Positions 52,608 to 62,433 of a stretch of DNA of 64,000 nt are shown piece after piece. The notes under the pieces were generated by a model. That model saw only the letters and a program-made list of their open reading frames with translations. It was not told the DNA's origin and searched no databases. The stretch covers positions 620,001 through 684,000 of the forward strand of contig NZ_SOCT01000001.1 of the NCBI RefSeq assembly GCF_004364435.1, given 5' to 3'. The DNA comes from Pseudomonas sp. LP_7_YM. Its GTDB lineage: Bacteria > Pseudomonadota > Gammaproteobacteria > Pseudomonadales > Pseudomonadaceae. How positions within the stretch are numbered: the first letter of the stretch is position 1; each line of letters opens with the position of its first letter. The position numbers were made by a program, and so were the translations under genes.

Positions 52608-54250
52608 GGCTGCGTCCTGCCGAAGATCAGGATCAACAGATTGCCTTGCTGATACTGCTTGCCGTCCTTGGGCAGCAGACTGAGTTCATATTGCTCATCC
52701 TTGCCGCCGCCACGCATGACCACGCCAACCGGCCCCTGACGTCGGGCATCGGCCATCCAGCCACGGACCTGATTCCAGTCCACCTCGCGGACAGTGGGTT
52801 GTGGATAGCCGAGGCCGTATTCCAGCTCGTTGCGCGTGTCGTAGAACACCACATCGTTGCGCTTGAGCCGCCAGGACAGCGCCGCCGCAACACCCAGATC
52901 ATTGCTGAGCAAGTGTTGGCTGGCAGCCAGTTCATCCTGGTGACAAGCGATGAACTGATCAGGTGTTTTGCTGAAGATCACGCTGTTGGGCAGCGCCATC
53001 GGGATCAGCGCAATGCTCAGCCACGCGCCCGGCGCCGGGAGCCACCACCAACGCAGCGGTCTGAGGCTTTGCAAGGCGTTGACCAGCACCCATGCCAATA
53101 GAACGCTGATGGCCAGCGTCAGATGTTGCGGTTCCTGTTCGTACACCGACTTTTGCAGTTGCATGAACAGCAGCGCCGCCAGCGCCAGGATGCCGAACGC
53201 GGTATTGAACATACCGTTCAAGCGCAGCGCCTTGATCTGACGCGCCTGCAGCCGGTCCGCCAACGCGCTGCCCATCAGCAACGCCAAGGGAATCAGGCAC
53301 GGCAGAATGTAGGTGGGCAGCTTGCCTTTGCTCAGGCTCAAAAGCGCCAGCGGAATGACCAGCCACATCAGCAGAAAAGTGCTTGCAGGGGTGCGTCGCT
53401 GCTGCCAGGCCTGCCTCAACGTCATCGGCAACAGCGGCGCCCACGGGATGCATCCGGCGACGATCAACGGCAGGTAAAACCACCAGGCTTCATCGTGCTG
53501 CGCGTTGGCACCGGCAAACCGGCGAATGTGTTCATGCCAGAAAAAGAATCGCCAGAAGTCCGGTTCGCGCAGGTGCACCGTCAGCACCCAGGGCAGGCAG
53601 ACCACCGTCGCGACGATGATCGCAATCGGGCCGAAGGTCAGCAGCTCGCGCAGGCGCCGCTGCCAGGCCATGTAGGGCAGGGCAACGATCACCGGCAGCG
53701 CCAGTGCAAGGAAGCCCTTGGTCATGAAGCCCATGGCGCAAGCCACGCCCAGCAACAGCCAATACAGCAGCCGTGGTTTGCCGACGCTGTGAATGGCGAG
53801 CCAGAAAGCGCCCAGTGACAGGCTGACCCAGAACGTGAATTGGGGGTCGAGGTTGGCGTAGCCGGCCTGGCCTGCGACGAACATGAAGCTCATGAACAGC
53901 AGCGCGCTGATGAAGCCTTTGCGCGGCTCGTTCCACAGCCTGCCTGCGAGCAGGTAGACCAACATCGCCGTCAGGCCGGTGCTCAGCGCCGAGATGAAAC
54001 GCACACCAAACAGGTTCTGGCCGAATACCGCTTGTGCCATGGCGATCAGCCAATAGCCTGCGGCGGGTTTCTCGAAGTAGCGCAGGCCCATGAAATGCGG
54101 TGCAGCCCAGTCACCGCCGTGGAGCATTTCCTGACTGATCTGGGCGTAGCGGGTTTCATCGGGAATCCACAGGCCGTGAAAGCCCAATGGCAACAGATAG
54201 GCGAGCACGAAAGCCGCTATCAGTAGGCCGATCTGCTGATGGCGACTCAT
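52604..54250 (-). CDS. arnT: Lipid A L-Ara4N transferase ArnT
   Basis: A 548-residue GT83 membrane glycosyltransferase with about 12-13 helices. The first periplasmic loop ([20 protein letters not shown]) carries the catalytic Asp, followed by [39 protein letters not shown] lies further on. It transfers L-Ara4N from undecaprenyl phosphate to lipid A phosphates on the outer face of the inner membrane, reducing negative charge and binding of polymyxins. ATG 54250 ([20 protein letters not shown]) overlaps the arnD stop by 4 bases. Confidence 0.95.
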   Translation of the reverse strand: MSRHQQIGLLIAAFVLAYLLPLGFHGLWIPDETRYAQISQEMLHGGDWAAPHFMGLRYFEKPAAGYWLIAMAQAVFGQNLFGVRFISALSTGLTAMLVYLLAGRLWNEPRKGFISALLFMSFMFVAGQAGYANLDPQFTFWVSLSLGAFWLAIHSVGKPRLLYWLLLGVACAMGFMTKGFLALALPVIVALPYMAWQRRLRELLTFGPIAIIVATVVCLPWVLTVHLREPDFWRFFFWHEHIRRFAGANAQHDEAWWFYLPLIVAGCIPWAPLLPMTLRQAWQQRRTPASTFLLMWLVIPLALLSLSKGKLPTYILPCLIPLALLMGSALADRLQARQIKALRLNGMFNTAFGILALAALLFMQLQKSVYEQEPQHLTLAISVLLAWVLVNALQSLRPLRWWWLPAPGAWLSIALIPMALPNSVIFSKTPDQFIACHQDELAASQHLLSNDLGVAAALSWRLKRNDVVFYDTRNELEYGLGYPQPTVREVDWNQVRGWMADARRQGPVGVVMRGGGKDEQYELSLLPKDGKQYQQGNLLILIFGRTQP

Positions 54251-55134
54251 GGCTGCTGCACTCCCAGCCAGCCTTCGCGACCTTGCAGTGCACCTCGCAC
54301 CAGATGTCCGCCTGGCAGGCTCTGGAGTGTTTCGGGCAGCAGGTTCCCCAGCGGCTGGAAATGCACGCCTTGGGTGCGGGCCTGACACAGCAGACGCCTG
54401 AACGCCTCGGCCATGACGATGCCTTCCACTTCGGCATGAACGGTGTAGACATTCAACTGCTGCGGTTTGAACTGGCGCAGCAGGTAATCGTTGAACGCGC
54501 TGGGGCCCAGTTGCCGACCGATCACTTCATCGAAGGTTGGCAGGTTGACCGGAATCTGCGGTGTACCTGGCTGACCATCAGTGAGCATCGGACGAAACAG
54601 GCTTTGCCCCCGACAATCGCTGTTGTAGCGAAAACCGAAGGCCTGTTTGGCCTGCACCACGCGCTCGTCGGCGCGCCAGCCAGCGGCCGCCGAACAGGTC
54701 ACCGGGTTGCCGAGAATATCGCTGAGGCACTCAACGCCCCGGGCGATCTGTGCGCTCAGTTGGTCGTGCGTCCAGCGCCCGGCATTGGCCTGCCAGCCAT
54801 GGTGGTCCCAGGCGTGCAGACCGACTTCGTGACCGGCCTGCTGCGCGCGCCGCATCAGTGGGCCGAGATCGCGTCCGATGGACTTGCCGGGCCAGGCCGT
54901 GCCCGCCAGCAGGATGTCCCAGCCGTACAGACTGGCGGCCTTGGAGCGCAGCATCTTCCATAAGAACTGTGGCCGCGCCAGACGCCACAAGTGACGCCCC
55001 ATGTTGTCTGGACCGACACTGAAGAAAAACGTCGCCTTGACCTGCGCTTCGTCGAGCAGGTCCAGCAGGCGCGGCACACCGTCACGCGTGCCGCGATAGG
55101 TGTCCACGTCAATGCGCAGGCCGGCGGGAATCAC
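54247..55134 (-). CDS. arnD: 4-deoxy-4-formamido-L-arabinose-phosphoundecaprenol deformylase ArnD
   Basis: A 295-residue polysaccharide-deacetylase-fold (NodB-like) enzyme: [20 protein letters not shown] with the metal Asp residues, [32 protein letters not shown] with metal His residues, and [12 protein letters not shown]. It removes the formyl group from undecaprenyl-phosphate-L-Ara4FN at the inner membrane. It overlaps arnA and arnT by 4 bases each. Confidence 0.95.
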   Translation of the reverse strand: MIPAGLRIDVDTYRGTRDGVPRLLDLLDEAQVKATFFFSVGPDNMGRHLWRLARPQFLWKMLRSKAASLYGWDILLAGTAWPGKSIGRDLGPLMRRAQQAGHEVGLHAWDHHGWQANAGRWTHDQLSAQIARGVECLSDILGNPVTCSAAAGWRADERVVQAKQAFGFRYNSDCRGQSLFRPMLTDGQPGTPQIPVNLPTFDEVIGRQLGPSAFNDYLLRQFKPQQLNVYTVHAEVEGIVMAEAFRRLLCQARTQGVHFQPLGNLLPETLQSLPGGHLVRGALQGREGWLGVQQP

Positions 55135-57122
55135 CGTGCGTTCGCCTTCTCGGTCATGGCTTCGCGCAGAAAGAAGTCCAGCGTCTTGCCGATGGTGACG
55201 CTCAGCTCGATGGAGGGCTCCCAGTCGATCAGGCGGCGTGCATTGTCGATGCTCGGTTTGCGGTGGCTGACGTCCTGATAACCCTTGCCGTAGAACGACT
55301 GGCTTTCCACTTCGCGAAAGCCGGCAAAGGGCGGAAAGTTGCCGCGCAGGGGATGAGCCTCGAACTGACGCAGCAGCTCTTCACCCAGCTGGCGGATACT
55401 CGCTTCGTTGTCCGGGTTACCGATGTTGATGATCTGGCCGTTGCAGCGCTCGTCGCGGTTTTCGATGATGCGCGCCAGGGCTTCGATGCCATCGGCCACA
55501 TCAGTGAAACAGCGTTTCTGCGCGCCGCCATCGACCAGCCGGATCGGCGTGCCTTCCACCAGATGCAGGATCAGCTGAGTGATGGCCCGCGAACTGCCGA
55601 TGCGCGCCGAGTCCAGACGGTCCAGGCGCGGTCCCATCCAGTTGAACGGGCGGAACAGGGTGAACTGCAGGCCTTTCTGGCCGTAGGCCCAGATCACCCG
55701 GTCCAGCAGTTGCTTGGAAACCGAATAGATCCAGCGTTGCTTGTTGATCGGGCCAACTACCAGATTCGAGGTGTCCTCGTCGAAGCTCGGGTCCTGGCAC
55801 ATGCCATACACTTCCGAGGTCGAGGGGAAAATCACGCGCTTGTTGTACTTGACGCAATAGCGAACGATTTTCAGGTTTTCCTCGAAGTCCAGCTCGAACA
55901 CGCGCAGCGGGTTGCGCGTGTATTCGATGGGCGTAGCAATCGCCACCAGCGGCAGCACCACGTCGCATTTCTTGATGTGGTACTCGATCCACTCGGTATG
56001 GATGCTGATATCGCCTTCAATGAAATTGAAGTTGGGGTGGCTGCGCAGCCGCTCGATGGCGTCGGAGCCGATATCCATGCCGAACACTTCGTAGCGCTCA
56101 TCCTGCAACAGACGTTCGGACAGGTGATTGCCGATGAAACCGTTGACCCCGAGGATCAGTACACGGGTGCGACGCTGCGCGCGGCGTTTTTCACCGCCGA
56201 GCAGGCGTGAACTTTCTACCAGACCGAATTCACGGGCCAGCTGCGGGCCGCTCAGGTACAGACCGGCGTCGCCACGCTGACCTGCGGTGATCAGCAGCGA
56301 GTCCTCGCCGCAGGCGATGCGCAGGGGGTCGCAGCTGATTACCGTGCCGGGCGCGTGGCCAGCGTTGCCCGCCTGCACTCTGGAGCTCCAGACGATGAGT
56401 TTGTGTTCGCCCACCGGGCAGAACGCGCCGGGGTAGGGCTGAGTGACTGCACGCACCAGATTGTGCAGATCAGATGCCGGTTGTTGCCAGTCGATCAGGC
56501 CATCGGCGGCGCTGCGGCGGCCGAAATAGCTGGCTTTGGATTCGTCCTGCTCGGTGCCTTGCAATTGCCCCTTGCCGAGCAGCGGCAGGGTGTCGGCCAG
56601 CATATCGGCAGCGCTGGTACGCAGTTTGCCGTGCAGGGTCAGTGCTGTGTCGGTGGTGCTGATCGCGACCTTTTGCTGAGCCACGATGGCGCCGGCGTCG
56701 GCGCGTTTGACCATGCGGTGCAGGGTGACGCCGGTTTGGCTTTCGCCGTTGACCAATACCCAATTGGCCGGAGCGCGGCCGCGATAACGGGGCAGCAGCG
56801 ATCCATGCAGATTGAAGCCGCCTTGTTTGGCGCAGGCCAGCAGCTGTTCGCTGAGCAGATGGCGGTAATAAAACGAGAAAATGAAATCAGGCGCCAGCTT
56901 GCCGATGCGCTCGATCCACAGGGGGTGATTGGCATCCTCCGGCGCGTGCACCGCAATGTCGTGCTGCGCGCACAACTGCGCCACCGAGCCAAAGAAGGTC
57001 TTTTCCTTCGGATCATCGGCATGGGTAAACACGGCCGAGATCTCGTAGCCCGCATTAAGCAGCGCTTGGATGCCGACGCAACCGATATCGTGATAGGCAA
57101 AAACAACGGCTTTGAGGCTCAT
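55131..57122 (-). CDS. arnA: Bifunctional UDP-glucuronate decarboxylase / UDP-L-Ara4N formyltransferase ArnA
   Basis: A 663-residue two-domain enzyme. The N-terminal formyltransferase (about 1-305) has [20 protein letters not shown] with the catalytic Asn/His and a Met-tRNA-formyltransferase-like subdomain. The C-terminal SDR (about 320-663) has the NAD motif [19 protein letters not shown] and the catalytic Tyr/Lys in [12 protein letters not shown]. The C-terminal domain oxidatively decarboxylates UDP-glucuronate; the N-terminal domain formylates UDP-L-Ara4N. Full length, overlapping both neighbours by 4 bases. Confidence 0.95.
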   Translation of the reverse strand: MSLKAVVFAYHDIGCVGIQALLNAGYEISAVFTHADDPKEKTFFGSVAQLCAQHDIAVHAPEDANHPLWIERIGKLAPDFIFSFYYRHLLSEQLLACAKQGGFNLHGSLLPRYRGRAPANWVLVNGESQTGVTLHRMVKRADAGAIVAQQKVAISTTDTALTLHGKLRTSAADMLADTLPLLGKGQLQGTEQDESKASYFGRRSAADGLIDWQQPASDLHNLVRAVTQPYPGAFCPVGEHKLIVWSSRVQAGNAGHAPGTVISCDPLRIACGEDSLLITAGQRGDAGLYLSGPQLAREFGLVESSRLLGGEKRRAQRRTRVLILGVNGFIGNHLSERLLQDERYEVFGMDIGSDAIERLRSHPNFNFIEGDISIHTEWIEYHIKKCDVVLPLVAIATPIEYTRNPLRVFELDFEENLKIVRYCVKYNKRVIFPSTSEVYGMCQDPSFDEDTSNLVVGPINKQRWIYSVSKQLLDRVIWAYGQKGLQFTLFRPFNWMGPRLDRLDSARIGSSRAITQLILHLVEGTPIRLVDGGAQKRCFTDVADGIEALARIIENRDERCNGQIINIGNPDNEASIRQLGEELLRQFEAHPLRGNFPPFAGFREVESQSFYGKGYQDVSHRKPSIDNARRLIDWEPSIELSVTIGKTLDFFLREAMTEKANAR

Positions 57123-58144
57123 GGGGCAACCTTGCTTGGGAATGGGGAGTTCGAAATTCGGGCGGGTGAGTCGACGTTGTCGGCCACAGCAGCCGGTGTG
57201 CAGCGAGCGACTTTTTCGATGAAGTAACGAGGCCGGGCGCGCACGTCGCTGTACATGCGCCCCAGGTATTCACCCAGCAGGCCCATGCCGATGAACTGGC
57301 CGCCGGTGAAGACGAACAGCACGGCGAACAGCACGAAGGTGCCGTGGCCGGCCCAGGCTGCGCCGAATATCAGTCGCAGCAGAATCAGCGCCGTGGCGAA
57401 CAGCATGCCCATGGCGGCCATGCTGAAACCGATGATGCTCAGCAGCCGCAACGGCGTAGTGGTCATGCAAGTGATCAGGTCGAACATCAGGTTGACCAGT
57501 TTCATGGCGCTGTACTTCGATTCCCCGTGCTCGCGCTCGGCATGGGTGACCACGACTTCGGTGGTATGGCGGGCGAAGCTGTTGGCGAGAATCGGGATGA
57601 AGGTGCTGCGCTCACTGCAGGCGAGCATGGCGTCGACGATGCTGCGACGGTAGGCGCGCAGCATGCAGCCGTAGTCGGTCATGGCCACTCCCGTGGAGCG
57701 CTGCACGGCCAGGTTGATCAGTTTCGACGGCCAACGGCGCAGGGCTGAATCCTGGCGATGACCGCGTACCGTGCCGATCACGTCGTAGCCCTGTGCGGCG
57801 AGCTGCACCAGACGTGGAATTTCCTCGGGCGGGTTTTGCAGGTCGGCGTCCAGGGTAATGACCAGATCGCCCTGGCATTGTCCGAAGCCGGCCATGATCG
57901 CCGCGTGCTGACCATAGTTGCGGTTGAGGATCACTGCTACCACCGGGCTATCCGGCCGCTGACTGGCGTCCAGCAGGATCTCGGCGGAGTCATCGCGACT
58001 GCCGTCGTCCACCAGAATGATTTCCGCCGGTACGCTCAGTTGCGCGCAGGCAGCTTCGGTGCGGCGCAGCAATTCAGGCAGGCTCTGCGCTTCGTTGTAG
58101 ACCGGTATGACGATCGACACGCGGTTGATGGGGTAGGGTTTCAT
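57119..58144 (-). CDS. arnC: Undecaprenyl-phosphate 4-deoxy-4-formamido-L-arabinose transferase ArnC
   Basis: A 341-residue GT2 enzyme. The GT-A domain reads [53 protein letters not shown] (DxD-like); two C-terminal membrane helices ([40 protein letters not shown]) end in [18 protein letters not shown]. It transfers formamido-arabinose from UDP to undecaprenyl phosphate at the cytoplasmic face. It abuts arnB (1-base overlap) and overlaps arnA by 4 bases. Confidence 0.95.
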   Translation of the reverse strand: MKPYPINRVSIVIPVYNEAQSLPELLRRTEAACAQLSVPAEIILVDDGSRDDSAEILLDASQRPDSPVVAVILNRNYGQHAAIMAGFGQCQGDLVITLDADLQNPPEEIPRLVQLAAQGYDVIGTVRGHRQDSALRRWPSKLINLAVQRSTGVAMTDYGCMLRAYRRSIVDAMLACSERSTFIPILANSFARHTTEVVVTHAEREHGESKYSAMKLVNLMFDLITCMTTTPLRLLSIIGFSMAAMGMLFATALILLRLIFGAAWAGHGTFVLFAVLFVFTGGQFIGMGLLGEYLGRMYSDVRARPRYFIEKVARCTPAAVADNVDSPARISNSPFPSKVAP

Positions 58145-59289
58145 CAGCGGGCTCCGACGATCGATTCAATGGCACTGACTACCCGCTCGACATCGGCAAC
58201 AGTCATGTCCGGGAACAGCGGGATGGAGCACAGGCGAGACGAGTTCCACTCGGTATCGGGCAGGCTCACGTCGGGGAAGCGTTGGCGGTAATAGCTGTGC
58301 AGGTGAGTGGCGATGAAATGAATCCCGCTGCCGATGTTCTTTGCCTGCAGGGCCTTCATGAACGCGTCGCGGTCCAGCCCGCAGCGTTCAGGGTCGATCC
58401 GCAGAATGAACAGGTGCCAGGCGTGTTGCTGGTCGTAGCGCGGTTGTGCCAACGGCAAGACTGCACTGCCAGCCAGGCGCTCCAGGTAGTGGTTGGCCAG
58501 CTCGGTTCGACGGGAGTTGATCGCCTCAAGCCGTTCCAGCTGTACCAGTGCGATGGCAGCGTTGAGATCGGCGAGGTTGTATTTGAAACCTGGTTCGATC
58601 ACCTCTGCCTGAGGCTTGCGACCGTGGGTCAGGCGGTCGTATGCATCCACGCCCAGGCCGTGGAATTTCAGACGACGCACCCGGTCGGCCAGCGCGGCAT
58701 CATCGCTGACGAACATCGCGCCCTCGGCGCATGTCATGTTCTTGATTGCATGAAAGGAAAAAATCGCAGTGCCCTTCGCGCCGACCGGTCGGCCCTTGTA
58801 GCGCGTGCCAGCGGCGTGGGCGGCGTCCTCGATCACGGCGATACCCTGACGTTCGGCCAGCGCGTAAAGCGGGTCGAGGTCGAGGGCGGCGCCGGCGTAA
58901 TGCACCGCAACGATGGCTTTGGTACGCGGGGTGATCGCTTGCTCGACACGAACGGCGTCGGTCATCAAGGTGTCGCGGTCGACGTCGACAAATACCGGTG
59001 TCGCGCCCAGCAGACAAATCATGTTGGCGGTGGAAACCCAGGTCTGCGAAGGGGTGATGACTTCGTCACCGGGGCCGATCCCCAGTGCCAGCAAGGTGAT
59101 GTGCATGGCGCCGGTCGCCGAGGACAGCGCCACGGCATGTTGCGCACCGCAGCGTTCGGCGAACTGTTGTTCGAGCCGTTGGCATTCGGGGCCGGTGGTA
59201 ATCCATCCCGAGCGTAGCACCCGGGTAGCTGCCGCAACTTCTTCGTCACCCATGGAAGGGCGGGAAAAGGGCAGAAAGTCCAGACTCAT
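58144..59289 (-). CDS. arnB: UDP-4-amino-4-deoxy-L-arabinose aminotransferase ArnB
   Basis: A 381-residue PLP-dependent DegT/DnrJ/EryC1/StrS aminotransferase. It starts [20 protein letters not shown] as in known Arn[36 protein letters not shown] (PLP Asp) and the Schiff-base Lys in [16 protein letters not shown] follow. It converts the ArnA 4-keto product plus glutamate to UDP-L-Ara4N. First gene of arnBCADTEF-ugd; ATG 59289 is chosen by family alignment, with GGAGG upstream. The promoter should lie in the AT-richer region to the right. Confidence 0.95.
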   Translation of the reverse strand: MSLDFLPFSRPSMGDEEVAAATRVLRSGWITTGPECQRLEQQFAERCGAQHAVALSSATGAMHITLLALGIGPGDEVITPSQTWVSTANMICLLGATPVFVDVDRDTLMTDAVRVEQAITPRTKAIVAVHYAGAALDLDPLYALAERQGIAVIEDAAHAAGTRYKGRPVGAKGTAIFSFHAIKNMTCAEGAMFVSDDAALADRVRRLKFHGLGVDAYDRLTHGRKPQAEVIEPGFKYNLADLNAAIALVQLERLEAINSRRTELANHYLERLAGSAVLPLAQPRYDQQHAWHLFILRIDPERCGLDRDAFMKALQAKNIGSGIHFIATHLHSYYRQRFPDVSLPDTEWNSSRLCSIPLFPDMTVADVERVVSAIESIVGAR

Positions 59290-60261
59290 GTACATCCTCC
59301 AGCCGGTCATCAGGTATCAGGAGCGCCTAACTAAGCGCATGCCCCACCTAAAATAGTGTGCTTGTTATTAAGCGAGATCTGTCGTGCTGTTTATCTAACT
59401 AGATCAGTGGGTGTTGCGTGAGTCGTGTCTTTTTACGCAAGTAGAAGAAAAGGTATGCTCCTCAAGCTGCTGCATTAAGACTATAGAAGTCCGATCATGA
59501 AATTTCCGTTTATAAGGCGTTGTTTTTTCATCGAGGGCCTGAATGGAGGTTGTTTCGTTAACCTGACACGCAGAGGTAATGAATCCCTACTATGCTGTTT
59601 TGCATTTTCGTCAGCGAGCCCCTGTTTTCGGGCCGGATCGAGCAATGGAGAGCCTTTCCAGAGTGTCCGGAGCTCGGTCTCATGCTGTTACATGTGCAGT
59701 GAGAGCGTACGCCGACGAAGCTGAACGAATACTGAAAATCGGCAGAATTGTAGACGTGCAGTTCGTCGGTATCAGACGTTTAGTACACGGGTATCTACGG
59801 AATTAAACGTCAAACAGACTCGGTTTTTGGTGGGTAGGGTGCTTTCAAGTTAAGGGGGCGGGGTAGTTGATGACCGTGGATCGCTGTTGTTGATTAATGT
59901 TTTAGCGGTTTAGTGCAGGGGTGAGAAATATAGGCTCCGGGGTTGTGGGTATATGCATTATTAGTGTGGCGCTGGCTTCCCTTTCTGCTCCCCGGCGCAA
60001 TCAGAGGATTTGAAGTTAACACGATCCTGTAGGCGCTTCTGGCGCCATGCGACAGTCGCGAAGGCGGTGGCTCAGGCCGCTCATTCCCTAACGACCTGCC
60101 TGTTCGCCAGCAGCCAGCGCCTATACAGCCGATTTCGCAAAGAAATGCGGCAAACGCGTAGAACCCCTGTGGGAGCGATCCGGTCAGTGGAATCAAAAAA
60201 AATGCACGTCCCTTGTTGCGTGTACTCAAACCCCTGCATCCACCCTAAAGAGCCAGTTTCC
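59290..60261. other. Long AT-rich region upstream of arnB
   Basis: Nearly 1 kb without a convincing gene and clearly AT-richer than the flanks from 59340 to about 60000. Single PmrA-like half-sites (ATTAAG, i.e. CTTAAT on the arn strand) occur at 59367-59372 and near 59473, but not as a properly spaced pair. Short repeat-like pieces occur at 60025-60050 (GGCGCTTCTGGCGCC) and near 60167 (CCCCTGTGGGAGCGATC, like Pseudomonas interspersed repeats). Small open frames at 59497-59806 have no family or clear ribosome site. Confidence 0.45.
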
Positions 60262-60438
60262 ATGAGCAATAAAACACCTGCGCCCGATCACATCAGTCCT
60301 TCGGACGAGGCGCCCGAATACCCGCTTTCGGCGCCGATCAAGCCGGATGACCCGCAGCGTCGCGGCGAGCAGTCAAAGGCGCAAGCCGATGGCTGTGTCG
60401 ACGAGAAAGCGGTTCCCGCGAAGGATTCACATCCGTGA
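60262..60438 (+). CDS. Small hypothetical protein
   Basis: A 58-residue, highly polar, Pro/Asp/Glu/Lys-rich protein (MSNKTPAPDHISPSDEAPEY...) with no cysteine apart from one near the C-terminus and no membrane segment; it is probably disordered. AAAGAG lies about 10 bases upstream of the ATG. I do not recognise the family. Its codon use resembles the surrounding genes, which favours a real gene. Confidence 0.45.
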   Translation: MSNKTPAPDHISPSDEAPEYPLSAPIKPDDPQRRGEQSKAQADGCVDEKAVPAKDSHP

Positions 60439-60576
60439 TGCCGATCCACCGCTGCTGCCGCGATGACTGTGATAAATGATGATTGCGCTTGGAAAGCGCT
60501 GCCAAAAGCGGAAGAATGCGCCTTTCGTCGTGTGCATCATTCGCACCGCTGACGATCACAGGCGGAGGAAGCACAT

Positions 60577-61998
60577 TTGAATCAACTAAGACGCCTTCAG
60601 AGCGGAATTCAGGGACTGGATGAGCTGCTGAAGGGCGGCTTCGTCGCCGGGTCTTCGTACATCATCCAGGGCCGTCCCGGCTCTGGCAAAACCATCCTGG
60701 CCAACCAGATCGGGTTCAACCATGCCCGCGACGGCGGCCGTGTGTTGTTCGCCACGCTGCTGGCCGAACCCCATGAACGCCTGTTCCAGTTCCTGTCGAC
60801 CCTGAGCTTTTTCGACAAGGACAGGATCGGCGATCAGATTCAGTACATCAGCGCCTTTGACACCATGGAAACCGACGGCCTGGATGAAGTGGTCAAACTG
60901 CTGCGTCGCGAGATCGTCCGGCAGAAATCCACGGTGATGATTCTTGACGGGCTGCTCAATGCCCGCTCCCGGTCCGACTCCTCGCTCAATACCAAGCGTT
61001 TCATTTCCGAGTTGCAAGGCCATGCGGCCTTCGCTGGTTGCACGGTGTTCTTTTTGACCAGTTCGCAACTGGACGACGGCAGCCCCGAGCACACCATGGT
61101 CGACGGCGTCATAGAGCTGGGCGAGGAACTGGTCGGCACCAAATCCGTTCGCCGTATCAAGCTGCGCAAGACCCGTGGCAGCGGCGCCATTGCGGGCTCA
61201 CACGAGTGTGAGATCACTGAAGACGGCCTCGTGGTTTACCCGCGGCTTGAGAGTACGGTCACTCACTCGGCGATGCGCGACAGTGACAAGTGGGTGCTGG
61301 TCCCCAGCGGCATGGCAACACTTGACACGCTCATTGGCGGCGGGCTGGTGGCTTCCTCCGTGACATTGCTCATGGGGCCGTCAGGCACCGGTAAAACTTC
61401 GATCGGCATCGGCTTTCTCGGCCAGTCCACCGTCGAGGAGCCCGGGTTGCATTTTGGTTTTTATGAGTCCCCGCAACGCCTGCGCATGAAGTCGGCCGCG
61501 TTGGGGGTGGATCTGGCGGGGCTCGAACGAGCCGGCGCGTTGTCGTTCATGTGGAATTCGAGCACTACCGAGTTGATCGACAAGCTGGCCCTGAACCTGC
61601 TGCGCGTGGTCGAAGAGAAGTCCATCAAGCGCGTATTCCTCGACAGCTTCGGCGGCATGTCGCGAGCTGCCGCGGACAAGACGCGTGTGCTGGACCTTTT
61701 TGCCGCATTGATGGGCGAGTTGCGCGCACGCAATGTCACCGTTATGGCTTCATGGGAAGTACGCGGCTTGCTCGGTGGCGAGGTCGATGCCCCGGCGCAT
61801 GATTTGTCGAGCATCGTTGACAATTTTTTTGTGCTGCGTTTCGTTGAAGTGCCGACTGAACTTAAACGCCAACTGTCCATTCTTAAAGTAAGAGACAACC
61901 CATACGACCCTGCATTACTGGAGGTTGTCTTCAGCGATCAGGGACTAGATGTTAAAAAGGTTCATTTCCATGCCCTTGGCGATACCCATCACGCGTAA
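60577..61998 (+). CDS. KaiC-like double RecA/RadA-fold ATPase
   Basis: A 473-residue protein with two tandem KaiC-type domains. Domain 1 (about 1-235): LQSGIQGLDELLKGGFVAGS with Walker A GRPGSGKTILANQ and Walker B-like VMILDGLLN. Domain 2 (about 236-473): GMATLDTLIGGGLVASSVTL with Walker A GPSGTGKTSIGIG and RVFLDSFGG. The KaiC double-domain layout is present, but I see no KaiA or KaiB gene and no evident KaiC-type Ser/Thr autophosphorylation pair, so circadian timing should not be assumed. The start is TTG 60577 with GGAGGAA 7 bases upstream. It probably shares a transcript with the receiver gene 51 bases downstream. Confidence 0.9.
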   Translation: MNQLRRLQSGIQGLDELLKGGFVAGSSYIIQGRPGSGKTILANQIGFNHARDGGRVLFATLLAEPHERLFQFLSTLSFFDKDRIGDQIQYISAFDTMETDGLDEVVKLLRREIVRQKSTVMILDGLLNARSRSDSSLNTKRFISELQGHAAFAGCTVFFLTSSQLDDGSPEHTMVDGVIELGEELVGTKSVRRIKLRKTRGSGAIAGSHECEITEDGLVVYPRLESTVTHSAMRDSDKWVLVPSGMATLDTLIGGGLVASSVTLLMGPSGTGKTSIGIGFLGQSTVEEPGLHFGFYESPQRLRMKSAALGVDLAGLERAGALSFMWNSSTTELIDKLALNLLRVVEEKSIKRVFLDSFGGMSRAAADKTRVLDLFAALMGELRARNVTVMASWEVRGLLGGEVDAPAHDLSSIVDNFFVLRFVEVPTELKRQLSILKVRDNPYDPALLEVVFSDQGLDVKKVHFHALGDTHHA

Positions 61999-62049
61999 TG
62001 GTCTCGGCCACGAGCTGGCCTACGGCTGGTCGAGCGGAATGAATGCGCT

Positions 62050-62418
62050 ATGACCACGATTCTGATCGTCGACGACGAATACCTGATCGCCGACATATTG
62101 AGTTTCGCGCTTGAGGACGAGGGCTATATGACCGTGACCGCAGGCAGCGGTCAAAGGGCGCTGAGCATCCTTGAGCGCGAGCAGCCGCAACTGATCATCA
62201 CCGATTACATGATGCCGGGTATGAACGGCATCGAGTTTGCCGAAGCGGTGCGTGCGCACAGGCTGATGCACTCTGTCCCGCTGGTGCTGATGAGCGGTGC
62301 CCAAGCGCATCTGGGCATGGAACGTCCCGATCTGTTCGTGGAGGTGTTCGATAAGCCGTTCGACATCTATGCGTTGGTGTCCAGGGTCAAGTTCCTGCTT
62401 CAAAGCGAAGAAATTTGA
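62050..62418 (+). CDS. Single-domain response regulator (CheY-like receiver)
   Basis: A 122-residue stand-alone receiver: acidic pair in ILIVDDEYLI, phosphoacceptor Asp in LIITDYMMPGMNG near residue 53, switch Ser in LVLMSGAQ and Lys in FDKPFD. No output domain. It acts by protein contact, perhaps on the KaiC-like ATPase encoded just upstream or in a phosphorelay. No histidine kinase gene is adjacent within the window. Confidence 0.92.
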   Translation: MTTILIVDDEYLIADILSFALEDEGYMTVTAGSGQRALSILEREQPQLIITDYMMPGMNGIEFAEAVRAHRLMHSVPLVLMSGAQAHLGMERPDLFVEVFDKPFDIYALVSRVKFLLQSEEI

Positions 62419-62433
62419 ACCGACGTCCCGGCT

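Noticed and set aside
59367..59372. PmrA box upstream of arnB
   Set aside because: Only single CTTAAT half-sites were found; no second half-site follows at the required 5-base spacing.
59497..59806. Two overlapping 75-codon open frames upstream of arnB
   Set aside because: No ribosome site of quality, atypical Cys/Ser/Arg-rich translations and no family resemblance.
60577..61998. A true circadian clock protein KaiC
   Set aside because: No kaiA or kaiB gene and no evident KaiC autophosphorylation pair; only the double-ATPase architecture is supported.
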